DNA from: JAJPKK01 sp963844635
GTDB lineage: Bacteria > Pseudomonadota > Alphaproteobacteria > Rhizobiales > Xanthobacteraceae
Length of the DNA: 64,000 nucleotides
Assembly: GCA_963844635.1 (NCBI GenBank)
Contig: CAWJPD010000005.1
Span: forward strand, 685,079-749,078
Reading direction: 5' to 3'
Made by a program: the position numbers and the translations under genes. Every line of letters begins with the position of its first letter. Position 1 is the stretch's first letter. The notes under the pieces are model-generated. The model saw nothing but the letters and a program-made list of their open reading frames with translations, had not been told where the DNA came from and did not search any database. This document shows positions 36,274 to 45,588 of this stretch, piece after piece.

Positions 36274-37179
36274 TCAGAAATCCGGCCGGTCGGCAGTCGG
36301 AACTTCGGATTCCTTGTTGTAGTAGTATTCGTGGGTATTTTCGGCGCACACGGTCTCGTGCCATCCGTCCGGATCGTGTCCGTAAGTGATCGTCACGGTC
36401 CAGGGCGTGGTGAAAACTTCATCGTCTTCGACCGTGAGATGCATTTGCAGATACTTGCCGGGCGCGTGGCGGATGTCGCCGAAGTGCTGGTTCTCCTTGT
36501 AGTCGCGATCGATCGCTTCCTTCGCATCTTCGGGTGAGATCAGCCGATACCGCTCAACGAGATGCAGCGCCTTGGTGTACGGCGTGCCGAACAGATCGAG
36601 CATGGCGAAGGGCCGATCGGTCTTGACGCCTACCGTGTCGATCACCAGCGTGTCGCCCTCATAATGGCCGACCGAATCGCCGAACCATGAGGGCGTGACT
36701 TCTGCCGGATGCGACTGGTTCATATGAACTTGGCGGACATCGCCGGAATAAACCATGGTGATCCGGTCCGGGTATTGGAACATCTCCACGTTGTTGTGTT
36801 TGAACATGAACGGCGGAGGCTCGGGCCAGCACTGGTTCGATGGGTTCGGGAAAGTTATGCCGGCCAACGAGAATTCGCCGTATTTTTTCACGATTTGAGA
36901 CGCCCAGGGCTGCAAAATCGGATTTTTGTAATCGCCGACAAGCTTGTCATAATTACTGACTCCGTTGCGGCGCTCGACGTTCATCACCGGCCGCGGACCG
37001 GTCGGAAGCGGCTCGAACCAGGGAAGGGAGGGGTGGTTCCAAACGCCGGACAAATCCGGGATGGGTACCCCATCTTGCACCGTGCCAGCGATAAGCCGCG
37101 GCGTCTCGCCGAAGGCAGGCGCTGACGCCGTCACCATTGCCAATGTTGTCAGCACAAGAAAATCCCGCGTCACCGTCAT
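36274..37179 (-). CDS. secreted protein of unknown function
   Basis: 301 residues from ATG 37179, preceded on its strand by gggaggttgag. The signal peptide is TRDFLVLTTLAMVTASAPAF. The mature protein has IPDLSGVWNHPSLPWFEPLP, NQCWPEPPPFMFKHNNVEMF, ITMVYSGDVRQVHMNQSHP, SVGHYEGDTLVIDTVGVKT and a C-terminal beta segment (FTTPWTVTITYGH). The GHWEGDTLVVDTVG-like line is shared by a large family of exported proteobacterial proteins with no known activity that I recognise. The gap to the SoxC-like gene is 242 bases and shows nothing. Confidence 0.85.
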   Translation of the reverse strand: MTVTRDFLVLTTLAMVTASAPAFGETPRLIAGTVQDGVPIPDLSGVWNHPSLPWFEPLPTGPRPVMNVERRNGVSNYDKLVGDYKNPILQPWASQIVKKYGEFSLAGITFPNPSNQCWPEPPPFMFKHNNVEMFQYPDRITMVYSGDVRQVHMNQSHPAEVTPSWFGDSVGHYEGDTLVIDTVGVKTDRPFAMLDLFGTPYTKALHLVERYRLISPEDAKEAIDRDYKENQHFGDIRHAPGKYLQMHLTVEDDEVFTTPWTVTITYGHDPDGWHETVCAENTHEYYYNKESEVPTADRPDF

Positions 37180-37676
37180 CTCAACCTCCCTGTCATGGAC
37201 GCCGAGCTTGCTCGTTGGTGTCCCAATGGGTGCAGCGCATATCCTACCGCACAAGTCGATACCGCGCACGCAGGTCGTAAGCGCCGGCGCCCCGAGAGGA
37301 TCAGGAAAATACCGCCCCACGCAGACCGAGGCCGAACTGATGCGGAACACACTCTTGACTGAGGCCTGTGATCATGGTTCGACTGCGGCGACGGGCGCAT
37401 ATGGTGCGCCCGTCGCTGCGTTCAGCGTGGCAATCAAGGCAGTTACCGCGATGACGCGACTTTCGCGACGAAGCGGAATGATGTCTCAATCGGTGGGACC
37501 GCATTACCCCTTCGTTTTCGGTTCGTGTTCGCCGTCTCAATAACGGAAGGCCACAATTGTCGAATTGAAGGAAGAGGGAAGTCGGGCTGGGGGGTCGTTG
37601 AGATGCACTGGAACGCATTGGCTGCGTTCCACGTATTGTTTTTGTAGCTCGCTTAACCCCGAGACAGGAGGCACGA
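37180..37676. other. 497-base divergent intergenic region with an EcfG-like site
   Basis: Between the secreted protein (minus) and the LTxxQ protein (plus). At 37610-37635 there is GGAAC, 17 bases, then CGTATT on the plus strand, one mismatch from the EcfG consensus and ~40 bases before the next gene. No other feature is supported. Confidence 0.35.
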
Positions 37677-38828
37677 ATGATGCCCAGAGCCGTCCCCCTC
37701 ACGTCTCTGATGCTGATTACGCTTTCGCTGATCACCGCGAGCGAGGCGCGCCAGGAAGACAACCAGAATTTCGACGGCTTCTTCCGTTACCAGCGCGGTT
37801 ATGATCAGCGAAGCTTCGGCGGCTATGATCAGCGAAGCAGCGGCGGTTATGAAGCACGTTTTCCCCGAGATAATGGAGAGGGATATCGGCGCGTAAACGA
37901 CGAGCGGCCGCGGCGACGCGCCGAACCCCGGGCGCAACGGGACGACGAAGACCAGTCAGCGCGGCGGATTCGGCGCGAGGGTGACACGCCCCGCCACCGA
38001 ATAAAGGACGCGCACCGTAACCGCGATGACAACGACACCGTCAGAACCCGCGGCGCCACGGTCTCCGGCACGCGCACCTTGACACCGATCATCGAACAGC
38101 TGGTGCGGGATTGCAGCCAGGAAATCCTCGACTTGAAGAGTTTTCCGCTCGAATTGATTGCTCAGACCATCAAGCCGGACGAAAAGCAGAAAAACGCGCT
38201 GGAAGACATTCGCCAACTTGCCAACAAGTTGGCGGATACGCTTGAGACCAACTGTCCGACCGAAATTCCCGTCGAGCCGCTTGATCGCCTTGAAGCGGTG
38301 GATCATGGCATCGAAGTCGTCGAAGGTGTCGTCAGCATCTTGCAGCCGCCGATGCAGGCCTTTTACGATCTGCTCAGCGCGGAACAGAAGGCTCGGCTTG
38401 CCTCAAGAACCATTTTGGCTAGCGGAGACACGAGCCGTGCCGCGGCGATCCCGGGGCCGCTGCCGCGCTCGCGGAATGACGCCGTCGCCGATCGCGGCGC
38501 AGCGCCGGTGCCACAGGTCTGGGACTGCGCGCAATGGGGCGCGGAACTGCGGGCCTGGCCTGTCGCCAAGGTCGAACAGTTGGTACCGGTGTGGCCACGC
38601 CAACGGGCAACTTTCTACGAAATGATGGCGTCGTTCCAGCGCGCGGCGGATGCCGTGGCGGACATTTGCCCGTCGGAGCCGGCCCTGACGCCAATCGACA
38701 AATTGGCGCAAATGCGCAAACAGCTCGAGGCTGTGCGACGCTCGGTAGCCATGATCCGTCCCACCCTTTCACGTTTCGACAAGATGCTGGACGGCGGTCA
38801 GCGGAAGCGGTTCCGCGACGCGATCTGA
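37677..38828 (+). CDS. periplasmic LTxxQ-type (Spy/CpxP-like) protein
   Basis: 383 residues; ATG 37677 follows acaggaggcacga. After a signal peptide (VPLTSLMLITLSLITASEAR) comes an arginine/aspartate/tyrosine-rich region with a short duplication (YDQRSFGGYDQRSSGGYE). Two helical domains follow, each ending in an LTxxQ-like line: LIAQTIKPDEKQKNALEDIR with MQAFYDLLSAEQKARL, and AVRRSVAMIRPTLSRFDKML with LDGGQRKRFRDAI. Paired domains of this type bind metal or misfolded envelope proteins (Spy/CpxP/ZraP). Probably an envelope-stress protein. Confidence 0.75.
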   Translation: MMPRAVPLTSLMLITLSLITASEARQEDNQNFDGFFRYQRGYDQRSFGGYDQRSSGGYEARFPRDNGEGYRRVNDERPRRRAEPRAQRDDEDQSARRIRREGDTPRHRIKDAHRNRDDNDTVRTRGATVSGTRTLTPIIEQLVRDCSQEILDLKSFPLELIAQTIKPDEKQKNALEDIRQLANKLADTLETNCPTEIPVEPLDRLEAVDHGIEVVEGVVSILQPPMQAFYDLLSAEQKARLASRTILASGDTSRAAAIPGPLPRSRNDAVADRGAAPVPQVWDCAQWGAELRAWPVAKVEQLVPVWPRQRATFYEMMASFQRAADAVADICPSEPALTPIDKLAQMRKQLEAVRRSVAMIRPTLSRFDKMLDGGQRKRFRDAI

Positions 38829-38947
38829 TCTTGTCTGCTTATTTGCTACTTTGAGCGATCCGATCCATTCGCGGATGGCGTTGGCGCGCACTCGGCAGGC
38901 GCGTCATCCGCCGCTCCGCGGTCGATTGGCGGGGCCATTGCGCGCTT

Positions 38948-39050
38948 AGAGCGCGGGATGCGTTCGGCTTGAAGAGTTTCCCCCTCCGTTTCCTTTGATC
39001 CTGCACGATGATCTTGTCCGAATAGTCTGCAACTCTACGGGATCATGCGT
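38948..39050. repeat. intergenic repeat family A, copy 6 (diverged)
   Basis: Begins agagcgcgggatgcgttcgg, linker tttcctttgatcctgcac, ends atgatcttgtccgaatagtc ... gggatcatgcg. It is more diverged than copies 2 and 5. It occupies the 348-base gap before kdsA (38829-39176), which otherwise holds nothing clear. Confidence 0.85.
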
Positions 39051-39176
39051 CCTATCTTGTGCCTGTTGCCTCGATGTGCTGGAACCAGCGTTGATAGGCC
39101 AGCAGCCTTGATAAAGCTTCGCGGGATCGCCGCCAGGTAGGCCGGCCGCGCTCGCATCGTGGCGGATGGATCATCG

Positions 39177-40037
39177 ATGGACACCGGCGCACTGCCCACC
39201 AAGGTCGTCATGGCCGGGAGCGTGCGATTTGGCAACGAGCTGCCGCTGGCCCTGATCGCGGGCCCATGCGTTTTCGAAAGTCGCGCTCACGCATTCGACA
39301 TGGCGGGAGCACTCGAGGAGGTGACGCGCCGCCTCCGCATCGGGCTCGTCTACAAGAGCTCCTTCGACAAGGCGAACCGTACCAGCGCGGCGGGCGCGCG
39401 CGGTGCCGGGCTCGATGAGGCGCTGCCGGTGTTCGCCGACATACGCACCAAATTCGGCCTTCCGGTGCTCACCGATGTGCATGAAAGCTGGCAATGCGCC
39501 GAGATCGCCAGTTCGGTCGACGTGCTGCAAATCCCGGCCTTTCTCTGCCGCCAGACCGACCTTCTGATTGCGGCGGCCTGCACCGGCCGGGTCGTGAACA
39601 TCAAAAAGGGCCAGTTCCTCGCGCCCTGGGACATGGCCCACGCGGTCGCCAAGGTCACGGGGGCTGGGAACCCGAACGTGCTGGTGACAGAACGCGGCGC
39701 GTCGTTCGGTTACAACACGCTGGTCTCCGATATGCGGGCGTTGCCGATCCTCGCCCGCAGCACCGGCGCACCGGTTGTCTTCGACGCCACGCATTCGGTG
39801 CAGCAGCCAGGCGGACGCGGTGCGGCCTCAGGCGGCGAGCGGGAATTCGTGGCGGTGCTGGCGCGCGCTGCCGTGGCGGTCGGCGTCGCTGGCGTGTTCA
39901 TCGAGACTCACCAGGACCCCGACCGGGCGCCCTCCGATGGTCCCAACATGGTCCCACTCGCCGACATCGAGGGCCTGCTCAGCCGTTTGATCGAGTTCGA
40001 CCTCATCGCCAAGCGGCCCGGGTCGGAGCAACCGTGA
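39177..40037 (+). CDS. kdsA: 3-deoxy-8-phosphooctulonate synthase
   Basis: 286 residues from ATG 39177; a GTG at 39159 in frame is the alternative. Diagnostic blocks: LALIAGPCVFESRAHAFDMA, LVYKSSFDKANRTS, LPVLTDVHESWQC, VDVLQIPAFLCRQTDLLIAA, VNIKKGQFLAPWDM, VTERGASFGYNTLVSDMRAL, FDATHSVQQPGG and GVFIETHQDPDRAPSDGPNM. It condenses phosphoenolpyruvate with arabinose 5-phosphate to KDO 8-phosphate for lipid A-core. In related genomes kdsA usually lies co-directionally downstream of pyrG; here it is on the opposite strand. Confidence 0.97.
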   Translation: MDTGALPTKVVMAGSVRFGNELPLALIAGPCVFESRAHAFDMAGALEEVTRRLRIGLVYKSSFDKANRTSAAGARGAGLDEALPVFADIRTKFGLPVLTDVHESWQCAEIASSVDVLQIPAFLCRQTDLLIAAACTGRVVNIKKGQFLAPWDMAHAVAKVTGAGNPNVLVTERGASFGYNTLVSDMRALPILARSTGAPVVFDATHSVQQPGGRGAASGGEREFVAVLARAAVAVGVAGVFIETHQDPDRAPSDGPNMVPLADIEGLLSRLIEFDLIAKRPGSEQP

Positions 40038-40078
40038 AACGTAGTTATGCACCGTCCGTGAATAAGTGAATTACGTCT

Positions 40079-40187
40079 CGTCATGCCCTGCGAAAGCGGG
40101 GCTCCAGTACCCCCCGCGTCGTCAAGCTGTGCACTGATCGTTACACCCGGGGTTACCGGATCGTCCGCTTTCGCGGACGATGACATT
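40079..40187. repeat. intergenic repeat family C, copy 1
   Basis: Starts cgtcatgccctgcgaaagcg with ctccagtacccc, and ends ggttaccggatcgtccgctt tcgcggacgatgac. Related to 47079-47279, which also pairs cgtcatgcccc with ggttactggatcgcc. The rest of the 424-base gap 40038-40461 shows no gene; its A/T-rich part is 40250-40390. Confidence 0.75.
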
Positions 40188-40461
40188 TGATGCAATTATT
40201 CCCGAACAAGCCCCTCACTCCCTCCATCGCATTCCGTCGGCTCCCGAAGGAAGAGCTGAAAACAAACAACTGTGTCGAAATGCTGCAAATGACCTGAAGC
40301 GCAAGTCTCTACCGATTGCACCAGCAGCATATCGTGACAACGGGATGAGGGCGAATGTATATAAAGGACATTATCATATATGCTTTACGCTCCACGCTGT
40401 GGGGAAAGCCCCCGCACTCTTTCAGATCAACTGAACTGGCGGCGCCGCAGTAATCGCGGCG

Positions 40462-41781
40462 CTAAGACAGCGTTTCATCAAGCCAGTCATAGATGCGCGC
40501 AAAGGCGAGGCGCCTGGCGCCGGATTCGCAGTGCGCCCCCGCGCCTTCAGCGTCGGAGAATTTCAGTATGGTCTTTTGACAGGTGAGATGATCGAAGAGC
40601 TGCTGCGCCTGGCCATTGAAGAATAAATCCTTCTCTGCATCGCAAACGAGCGTAGGACACTTGATCTTCTCGGCAATTCCGTCTCCCAGGTTATAAGCCT
40701 GCGTTGCAGCGAGATACGCCCGCGGGCTGCTAACGCCCATCGCATACATGCCCTGCGTGAACGCCCAACGCGCCACGCTGTTTTCCTTCATCATCTCTTC
40801 GAAACGCGCATCCCACTGCGGGGCGCTTGGTGCAGTAAGCGCTCGCAAGACCTGCGAACGGGCCTGCGCTGGAATTCCTGTAAGTTGGGCGGCACCATAA
40901 TCGTAGACGCCATCATCCGCGATGCAGGCAGCCAAACGCGGCTCGAACGCCGCGGCACGCGGCGCGAGGTATCCGCCGAAGCTCACGCCATAGAGGACTA
41001 TCCTGCGCGGGTCGACGTCGCGGCGCTTAAGCGCGAAGTCGACGACTGGCGTGACGACCTTCTCCCAATCGGGCCGGAAGTGCAATTTCTGACGATGTAC
41101 GGGGCCGAACTGGCCGGGACCGTCGAACACGAGGACGTTGTAGCCCCGCTCGATAGCGGCGCGAGCGCCGTCCCAATGCATCTCCTCGGCCGAACCGTCG
41201 AAGCCGGTGTTGAGCAGGATCGTCGCGCGAGGGCTTCCCGACGTGTCAAAAGAATGAAAATACCCCGGCAGCTCCGTACCTTCAAAAGGGATCTCCACCG
41301 GCTCGATCGCAGGCGCAAATAGTGCGGCAGCCGCCTTGTAACATGCGACGGACCGGTCATAAGCTCGTGTCACGCGTGGATCGTCCGGATTTGCATGAAG
41401 GAAGAATTCCGAACTTCGGTAGTAGTTGCAGGCACGCAAGAAGCCGTCGCGTGCGCTGACGCGATGACCATTCCGTCGCTGCGCCTCGGCCTCTCCGGAG
41501 ATTCGATCGGCGAAGGCGTTGTTCGCGTCGTACCAGCCGTCGTAATCGCCTGCTTTGATATTTTGGGCGATCGCAATGACCTCGCCGAACGAAGCTCCCC
41601 CGTACTCGGCCGCGCTGAACAACCGCACGGTCTCGTACCAGAATTGAGGATCGTTCTGGAACAGAAGCGCGGAGGTACCCGCGTGCTCAGCGGGTGAGCG
41701 AGGGCTTTGCGCCTGTGCACTGGTTTCGGCTGATGCAGCCGCAAGCGCGACCCCGACATGCAGCAGAGTACGACGGTTCAT
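40462..41781 (-). CDS. exported alpha/beta hydrolase (FrsA/dihydropseudooxynicotine hydrolase-like)
   Basis: 439 residues from ATG 41781, with ggag six bases upstream; a TTG two codons earlier is less likely. The leader MNRRTLLHVGVALAAASAET has an RR pair. A helical N-terminal domain (FWYETVRLFSAAEYGGASFG ... ACNYYRSSEFFLH) precedes the hydrolase domain. That domain has the oxyanion/HG-like ILLNTGFDGSAEE, VLVFDGPGQFGP, the nucleophile elbow LYGVSFGGYLAPRA, the acid in CPTLVCDAEKDLFF, and histidine in GAGAHCESG. This arrangement is that of C-C bond and ester hydrolases of the FrsA/PF06500-like group; substrate unknown. Confidence 0.88.
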   Translation of the reverse strand: MNRRTLLHVGVALAAASAETSAQAQSPRSPAEHAGTSALLFQNDPQFWYETVRLFSAAEYGGASFGEVIAIAQNIKAGDYDGWYDANNAFADRISGEAEAQRRNGHRVSARDGFLRACNYYRSSEFFLHANPDDPRVTRAYDRSVACYKAAAALFAPAIEPVEIPFEGTELPGYFHSFDTSGSPRATILLNTGFDGSAEEMHWDGARAAIERGYNVLVFDGPGQFGPVHRQKLHFRPDWEKVVTPVVDFALKRRDVDPRRIVLYGVSFGGYLAPRAAAFEPRLAACIADDGVYDYGAAQLTGIPAQARSQVLRALTAPSAPQWDARFEEMMKENSVARWAFTQGMYAMGVSSPRAYLAATQAYNLGDGIAEKIKCPTLVCDAEKDLFFNGQAQQLFDHLTCQKTILKFSDAEGAGAHCESGARRLAFARIYDWLDETLS

Positions 41782-41838
41782 GACCAACTCCTTCAGATTT
41801 GGACGCTTGTTCAGAACTGTTGTGCGGCACTCATAATA

Positions 41839-42080
41839 TCAAAAAGCAAGCCTCGAAATCGTGCTGCGGCTGACGGCGAATAGCCGGGCCAGGTCGCGCG
41901 TCGTCTCGCCCTTGGCAAGACGCTGCCGCGCTTCCTTGATCTGATGCGGGTTGAGCTTCGGTTTGCGTCCCATCTTCACGCCGTTGGCACGCGCGATCGC
42001 ACGGCCATCGTGAGCGCTTGATGATCCGCAACCGCTCGTCCTCGGCCATGGCCGACATCATTGCCATAAAGCGGCGCTGC
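41839..42080 (-). pseudogene. serine recombinase (resolvase/invertase) C-terminal remnant 1
   Basis: The minus strand gives FMAMMSAMAEDERLRIIKR (end of the catalytic domain), then after a frame slip ANGVKMGRKPKLNPHQIKEA, RQRLAKGETTRDLARLFAVS and RSTISRLAF to a stop at 41839. This is the linker and HTH_7 domain of a Tn3/Hin-type recombinase. The catalytic N-terminus is missing. Confidence 0.75.
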
Positions 42081-42235
42081 CGGTGTGCGCGGACGAAGCC
42101 CGCACTCCAGCATAAATGCTGCACCGCATATGTCTCTTCGTGGCTCGTGCCTCAAGTGTCGAACGGCTCGGAGTTGGTCGGCTTGGTGGGATGCTGCGGC
42201 TGTCGCGGCCTCATCTGCGGTACTCATATGATCGA

Positions 42236-42490
42236 TCAAGCGAGCCGCGAAGTGGTGCTGTGGCTGACAACGTAAATCCTGGCCAGGCGCAGGTGGTCTC
42301 GCCTTTGGCGAGACGGTGCCCCCATTTGCTTGATCTGGCGCGGGCTGAGCTTCGGTTCCGTCCCAACTTCACGCCATCGACACACACACACACACACATA
42401 CACACGCGCGCCTTCATGTGCTCGATGAGCCGCAATCGCTCGACTTCGTCCAAGGCCGACATCATTGCCATAAACCGCGCGCGACCGCGG
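42236..42490 (-). pseudogene. serine recombinase C-terminal remnant 2 with CA-repeat interruption
   Basis: A second, more diverged copy: RARFMAMMSALDEVERLRLI then a CMCVCVCV stretch from the microsatellite, then DGVKLGRN, HRLAKGETT and frame-shifted HTH text. It aligns over its length with remnant 1, in the same orientation ~400 bases away. The spacer 42081-42235 shows nothing else. Confidence 0.65.
42379..42410. repeat. CA dinucleotide microsatellite
   Basis: About ten consecutive ca units followed by tacacacgcgcg. It replaces the hinge of the recombinase remnant. Such simple repeats are rare in high-GC bacterial DNA. Confidence 0.95.
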
Positions 42491-42522
42491 GCCGGCTCTG
42501 CCGCCGTTATCAACGACGCCGT

Positions 42523-42891
42523 TTACTGCGGCATCGTCATCAGTTCGAGCACGTGCCCGTCGGGACTTTTGAAGTAAACGCCCCGGCCGCCATTCCAATC
42601 GTTCAGCTTGCTGTCTTCAAGACTCCATGGCGAACTGCCATAGGCGAGGTTTGCCTCGCGTACCCGGCCGAAAATGGCGTCGAATGCAGCGTCATCGACG
42701 TGGAACGCATAATGATGAGCTTCGAATGACGCCTCACGGTCGAACAGCAGTGTCAGGGTATCGTTCACCCGCACCGGGGCGAAATGTCCGGACTGGCCCG
42801 TGTAATCCAGGCCGAAAATGCGCGCGAAAAAGCGGGCGGCCGCGTCCTTGTCGCGGGCCGGCACGATGGTGTGGTTGAGCGTGATGGACAT
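42523..42891 (-). CDS. VOC (glyoxalase/bleomycin-resistance) superfamily protein
   Basis: 122 residues. ITLNHTIVPARDKDAAARFF starts the first beta-alpha-beta-beta-beta unit with a metal-ligand histidine (NHT). HHYAFHVDDAAFDAIFGRVR and GVYFKSPDGHVLELMTMP complete the second unit with histidine and glutamate ligands. A single-domain VOC protein that would dimerise. Enzymatic role (glyoxalase, dioxygenase or isomerase) cannot be decided. Confidence 0.9.
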   Translation of the reverse strand: MSITLNHTIVPARDKDAAARFFARIFGLDYTGQSGHFAPVRVNDTLTLLFDREASFEAHHYAFHVDDAAFDAIFGRVREANLAYGSSPWSLEDSKLNDWNGGRGVYFKSPDGHVLELMTMPQ

Positions 42892-43040
42892 CGGTCTTCT
42901 CCTGATTGCAGGCGCGCCAAATCGGAACGGGACGCTTTGATCGCCGCGCTCGACCGGTTCGCAGAACGCCTGGACGATCTCGATCGGTCAACGCAGACGG
43001 AGAAAGCAGTGCCTGCCCGTTAATTTTCGCGCGATCGCGG

Positions 43041-44666
43041 CTACACCAAACGGCTCTGCGCCACCGCCGCCTCGACGAAGGACGAAAACAGCGGGTGCGG
43101 CGCGAAGGGCCGCGATTTCAATTCGGGATGGAATTGCACGCCGATGAACCAGGGGTGGTCGGCATATTCGATCGCCTCGGGCAGCAATCCATCGGGCGAC
43201 ATCCCGGAGAAGCGCATGCCTTGCTGCTCAAGCCGGCCGCGATATCCGGTGTTGATTTCATAACGGTGGCGGTGGCGCTCGGAGATTTCGGTGTCGCCAT
43301 AGATTTCAGCTACGCGGCTGCCTCGTTGCAATCGTGCCGGATAGGCGCCAAGCCGCATGGTGCCGCCAAGGTCGCCGCTGGCGGCGCGGTGTTCCAACTC
43401 GTTGCCCTTGAGCCATTCGGTCATCAATCCGACCACCGGCTGCGAAGTCTGTCCGAACTCGCTCGAATTCGCGTCGGGGATGCCGACGAGATTGCGGGCC
43501 GCCTCAATGACCGCCATCTGCATGCCGAAGCAGATGCCGAAATACGGGACGTGGCGTTCCCGCGCGAACTGCACGGCGCGAATCTTCCCTTCAGCGCCGC
43601 GCTGGCCGAAGCCCCCTGGCACCAAAATGCCGTCGACGTGTCCAAGGAACGGCGCCGGGTCCTCGCGCTCGAACACCTCGCTTTCGATCCAGTCCACGTC
43701 GACCTTGACCTTGTTGGCGATGCCGCCGTGGGACAGGGCCTCGATCAGCGATTTATAGGCATCCTTCAATCCCGTGTACTTGCCGACCACGGCGATCGTG
43801 ACGGCGCCTTCCGGGTTGCGAATGCGCTCGTCGATGAGACGCCACGGCTCGAGGTCGGGCGGGGGCGCGGCGAGACCGAAGGCGGCAAGCACTTCGGTAT
43901 CGAGGCCGGCCGCATGATAAGCCTGCGGCACGGCGTAGATGTTCCCTGCGTCAAGGGCCTCGATCACCGCGGATTCGCGCACGTTGCAAAACAGCGAAAG
44001 CTTGCGCTTCTCCTCCTTGGGAATCGGGCGGTCGGTGCGGCACAAAAGGATATCGGGCTGGATGCCGATCGAGCGCAGTTCCTTGACCGAATGCTGGGTC
44101 GGCTTGGTTTTCAACTCGCCCGCAGAAGGAATGAACGGCAATAACGTGAGATGGATGAAGACCGCGCTGCGTCTCGGCAGCTCGTTGCCAAGTTGGCGGA
44201 TGGCTTCGAAGAAAGGCAGCCCTTCGATGTCGCCGACCGTCCCCCCGATCTCCACGAGGACGAAATCCATGCCGTCGCTTTCGGCACGGATGAAATCCTT
44301 GATGGCGTTGGTGACGTGCGGGATCACCTGGATGGTGGCGCCGAGATAATCACCGCGGCGTTCCCGCGCGAGAATGTCCTGGTAGATCCGGCCGGTCGTG
44401 ATGTTGTCGCGGCGGCTGGCAGGACGCCCGGTGAAGCGCTCGTAATGGCCGAGGTCGAGATCGGTCTCGGCGCCATCATCGGTGACGAACACTTCGCCAT
44501 GCTGATATGGCGACATCGTTCCCGGATCGACATTAAGATAGGGATCGAGCTTGCGCAGGCGGACCGCATAACCGCGCGCCTGCAGCAGCGCTCCGAGCGC
44601 CGCCGAGGCCAAGCCCTTGCCAAGGGAAGAGACCACGCCGCCGGTTATGAATATGAACCGCGCCAT
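43041..44666 (-). CDS. pyrG: CTP synthase
   Basis: 541 residues, the normal length. The N-terminal synthetase domain has FIFITGGVVSSLGKGLASAA, LDPYLNVDPGTMSPYQHGEV, VFVTDDGAETDLDLGHYERF and VEIGGTVGDIEGLPFFEAIR. The C-terminal class I glutamine amidotransferase has GILVPGGFGQRGAEGKI, VPYFGICFGMQMAVIEAARN with the catalytic cysteine, and WFIGVQFHPELKSRPF with the histidine. It converts UTP to CTP with glutamine nitrogen and ATP. It lies downstream of secG on the same strand, the order conserved in Alphaproteobacteria. Confidence 0.97.
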   Translation of the reverse strand: MARFIFITGGVVSSLGKGLASAALGALLQARGYAVRLRKLDPYLNVDPGTMSPYQHGEVFVTDDGAETDLDLGHYERFTGRPASRRDNITTGRIYQDILARERRGDYLGATIQVIPHVTNAIKDFIRAESDGMDFVLVEIGGTVGDIEGLPFFEAIRQLGNELPRRSAVFIHLTLLPFIPSAGELKTKPTQHSVKELRSIGIQPDILLCRTDRPIPKEEKRKLSLFCNVRESAVIEALDAGNIYAVPQAYHAAGLDTEVLAAFGLAAPPPDLEPWRLIDERIRNPEGAVTIAVVGKYTGLKDAYKSLIEALSHGGIANKVKVDVDWIESEVFEREDPAPFLGHVDGILVPGGFGQRGAEGKIRAVQFARERHVPYFGICFGMQMAVIEAARNLVGIPDANSSEFGQTSQPVVGLMTEWLKGNELEHRAASGDLGGTMRLGAYPARLQRGSRVAEIYGDTEISERHRHRYEINTGYRGRLEQQGMRFSGMSPDGLLPEAIEYADHPWFIGVQFHPELKSRPFAPHPLFSSFVEAAVAQSRLV

Positions 44667-44791
44667 GGGACTTGACCTGTATCGCGTCGGAGCGGGTTAG
44701 GCGAGCGCCAAATGGTCGCGGGACAGAATTATCCCCGCCTCATCGAGAAACCCGCCGGGGATACGGATTGGCAAGCCTCGGATCGCCCGCG

Positions 44792-45205
44792 TCATTGGTG
44801 CGGCTGCGGTGCCTCGGGCGCCCCGCCACCGCTTGCGCCGCCACCTGCTCCGATCGGGGCCGCCTGGCCGCGAAGTGCATCGAGAAGACCGCCCTGCTGG
44901 CCGATCGGCGGCGGGGCGGCCGGGTTGCCCGGGGCGGCCGGGGCGCTGGGCGCAGCGGTATTCTGGATGATCGAGCGCGGTTTGCGATCAAGACCTGCGA
45001 GAATGGATAGAAGCAGGCTGGTCACGAAAAAACCCATCGCCAGGATCGCGGTCGTGCGGGTCAAGACATTGGCAGTCCCCCGGCTGGTCAGAAAACCACC
45101 GCCGCCACCCATGCCGAGGCCGCCGCCTTCGGATTTTTGCAACAGCACGACACCGATCATGGCGAGGACGATCATGAGGTGGATGACAATGATGACGCTC
45201 TGCAT
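44792..45205 (-). CDS. secG: protein translocase subunit SecG
   Basis: 137 residues. Two transmembrane helices (MQSVIIVIHLMIVLAMIGVV and TAILAMGFFVTSLLLSILAG) flank the cytosolic loop LLQKSEGGGLGMGGGGGF LTSRGTANVLTR, the SecG signature. A proline/alanine/glycine-rich tail ends the protein, as usual in this order. It stimulates SecYEG-dependent export. It is 125 bases upstream of pyrG on the same strand. Confidence 0.96.
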   Translation of the reverse strand: MQSVIIVIHLMIVLAMIGVVLLQKSEGGGLGMGGGGGFLTSRGTANVLTRTTAILAMGFFVTSLLLSILAGLDRKPRSIIQNTAAPSAPAAPGNPAAPPPIGQQGGLLDALRGQAAPIGAGGGASGGGAPEAPQPHQ

Positions 45206-45285
45206 GTCGAGTCTCTTGTCGCCTCTCTTGTCGCCACGCGCCGCGCGCTGGCGCGCAAGGCCTCGGAAACAGCCTGTTTGTACTC

Positions 45286-45376
45286 CCGCGAAAATAACTG
45301 CCCCGACACTCGGCAGAAACCAGCAGCTTTTTGCGGCAACGGCCTGCGACCAATTCAGTTATTTTCGCGGGTACCC
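45286..45376. repeat. repeat family B, copy 2 (91-base terminal inverted-repeat element)
   Basis: Same 91-base length and the same ccgcgaaaataac / gttattttcgcgg ends as copy 1, followed by gtaccc. Interior bases are only partly conserved (ccgacactc, cagcaactt/cagcagctt). It lies 81 bases upstream of secG in the 383-base divergent region 45206-45588. Confidence 0.85.
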
Positions 45377-45588
45377 TTACCCCGGTCATATGGGACCCGT
45401 GAGCGCTGATTACACGATCCCCCACCCCAATTCCAGCGACAGCGGCCGGCCGCGATGCCGGACGGATGGCCGCACCGTCGCGGAGGCACGCCGCTCGCAG
45501 TTCACGCGTAAAGGTGGCAAGATCGGGTCCTGCCACCTGCCGGAAAGAGGCCGATCGCCCTTTCGATCAGGACCGACCAGAAAAAGCG

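Noticed and set aside
40462..41781. Reading the exported hydrolase as a dipeptidyl peptidase
   Set aside because: The beta-propeller domain of that family is absent; the helical N-terminal domain fits FrsA-like hydrolases better.
42906..44144. Plus-strand 412-codon frame opposite pyrG
   Set aside because: Shadow of a complete CTP synthase on the other strand.
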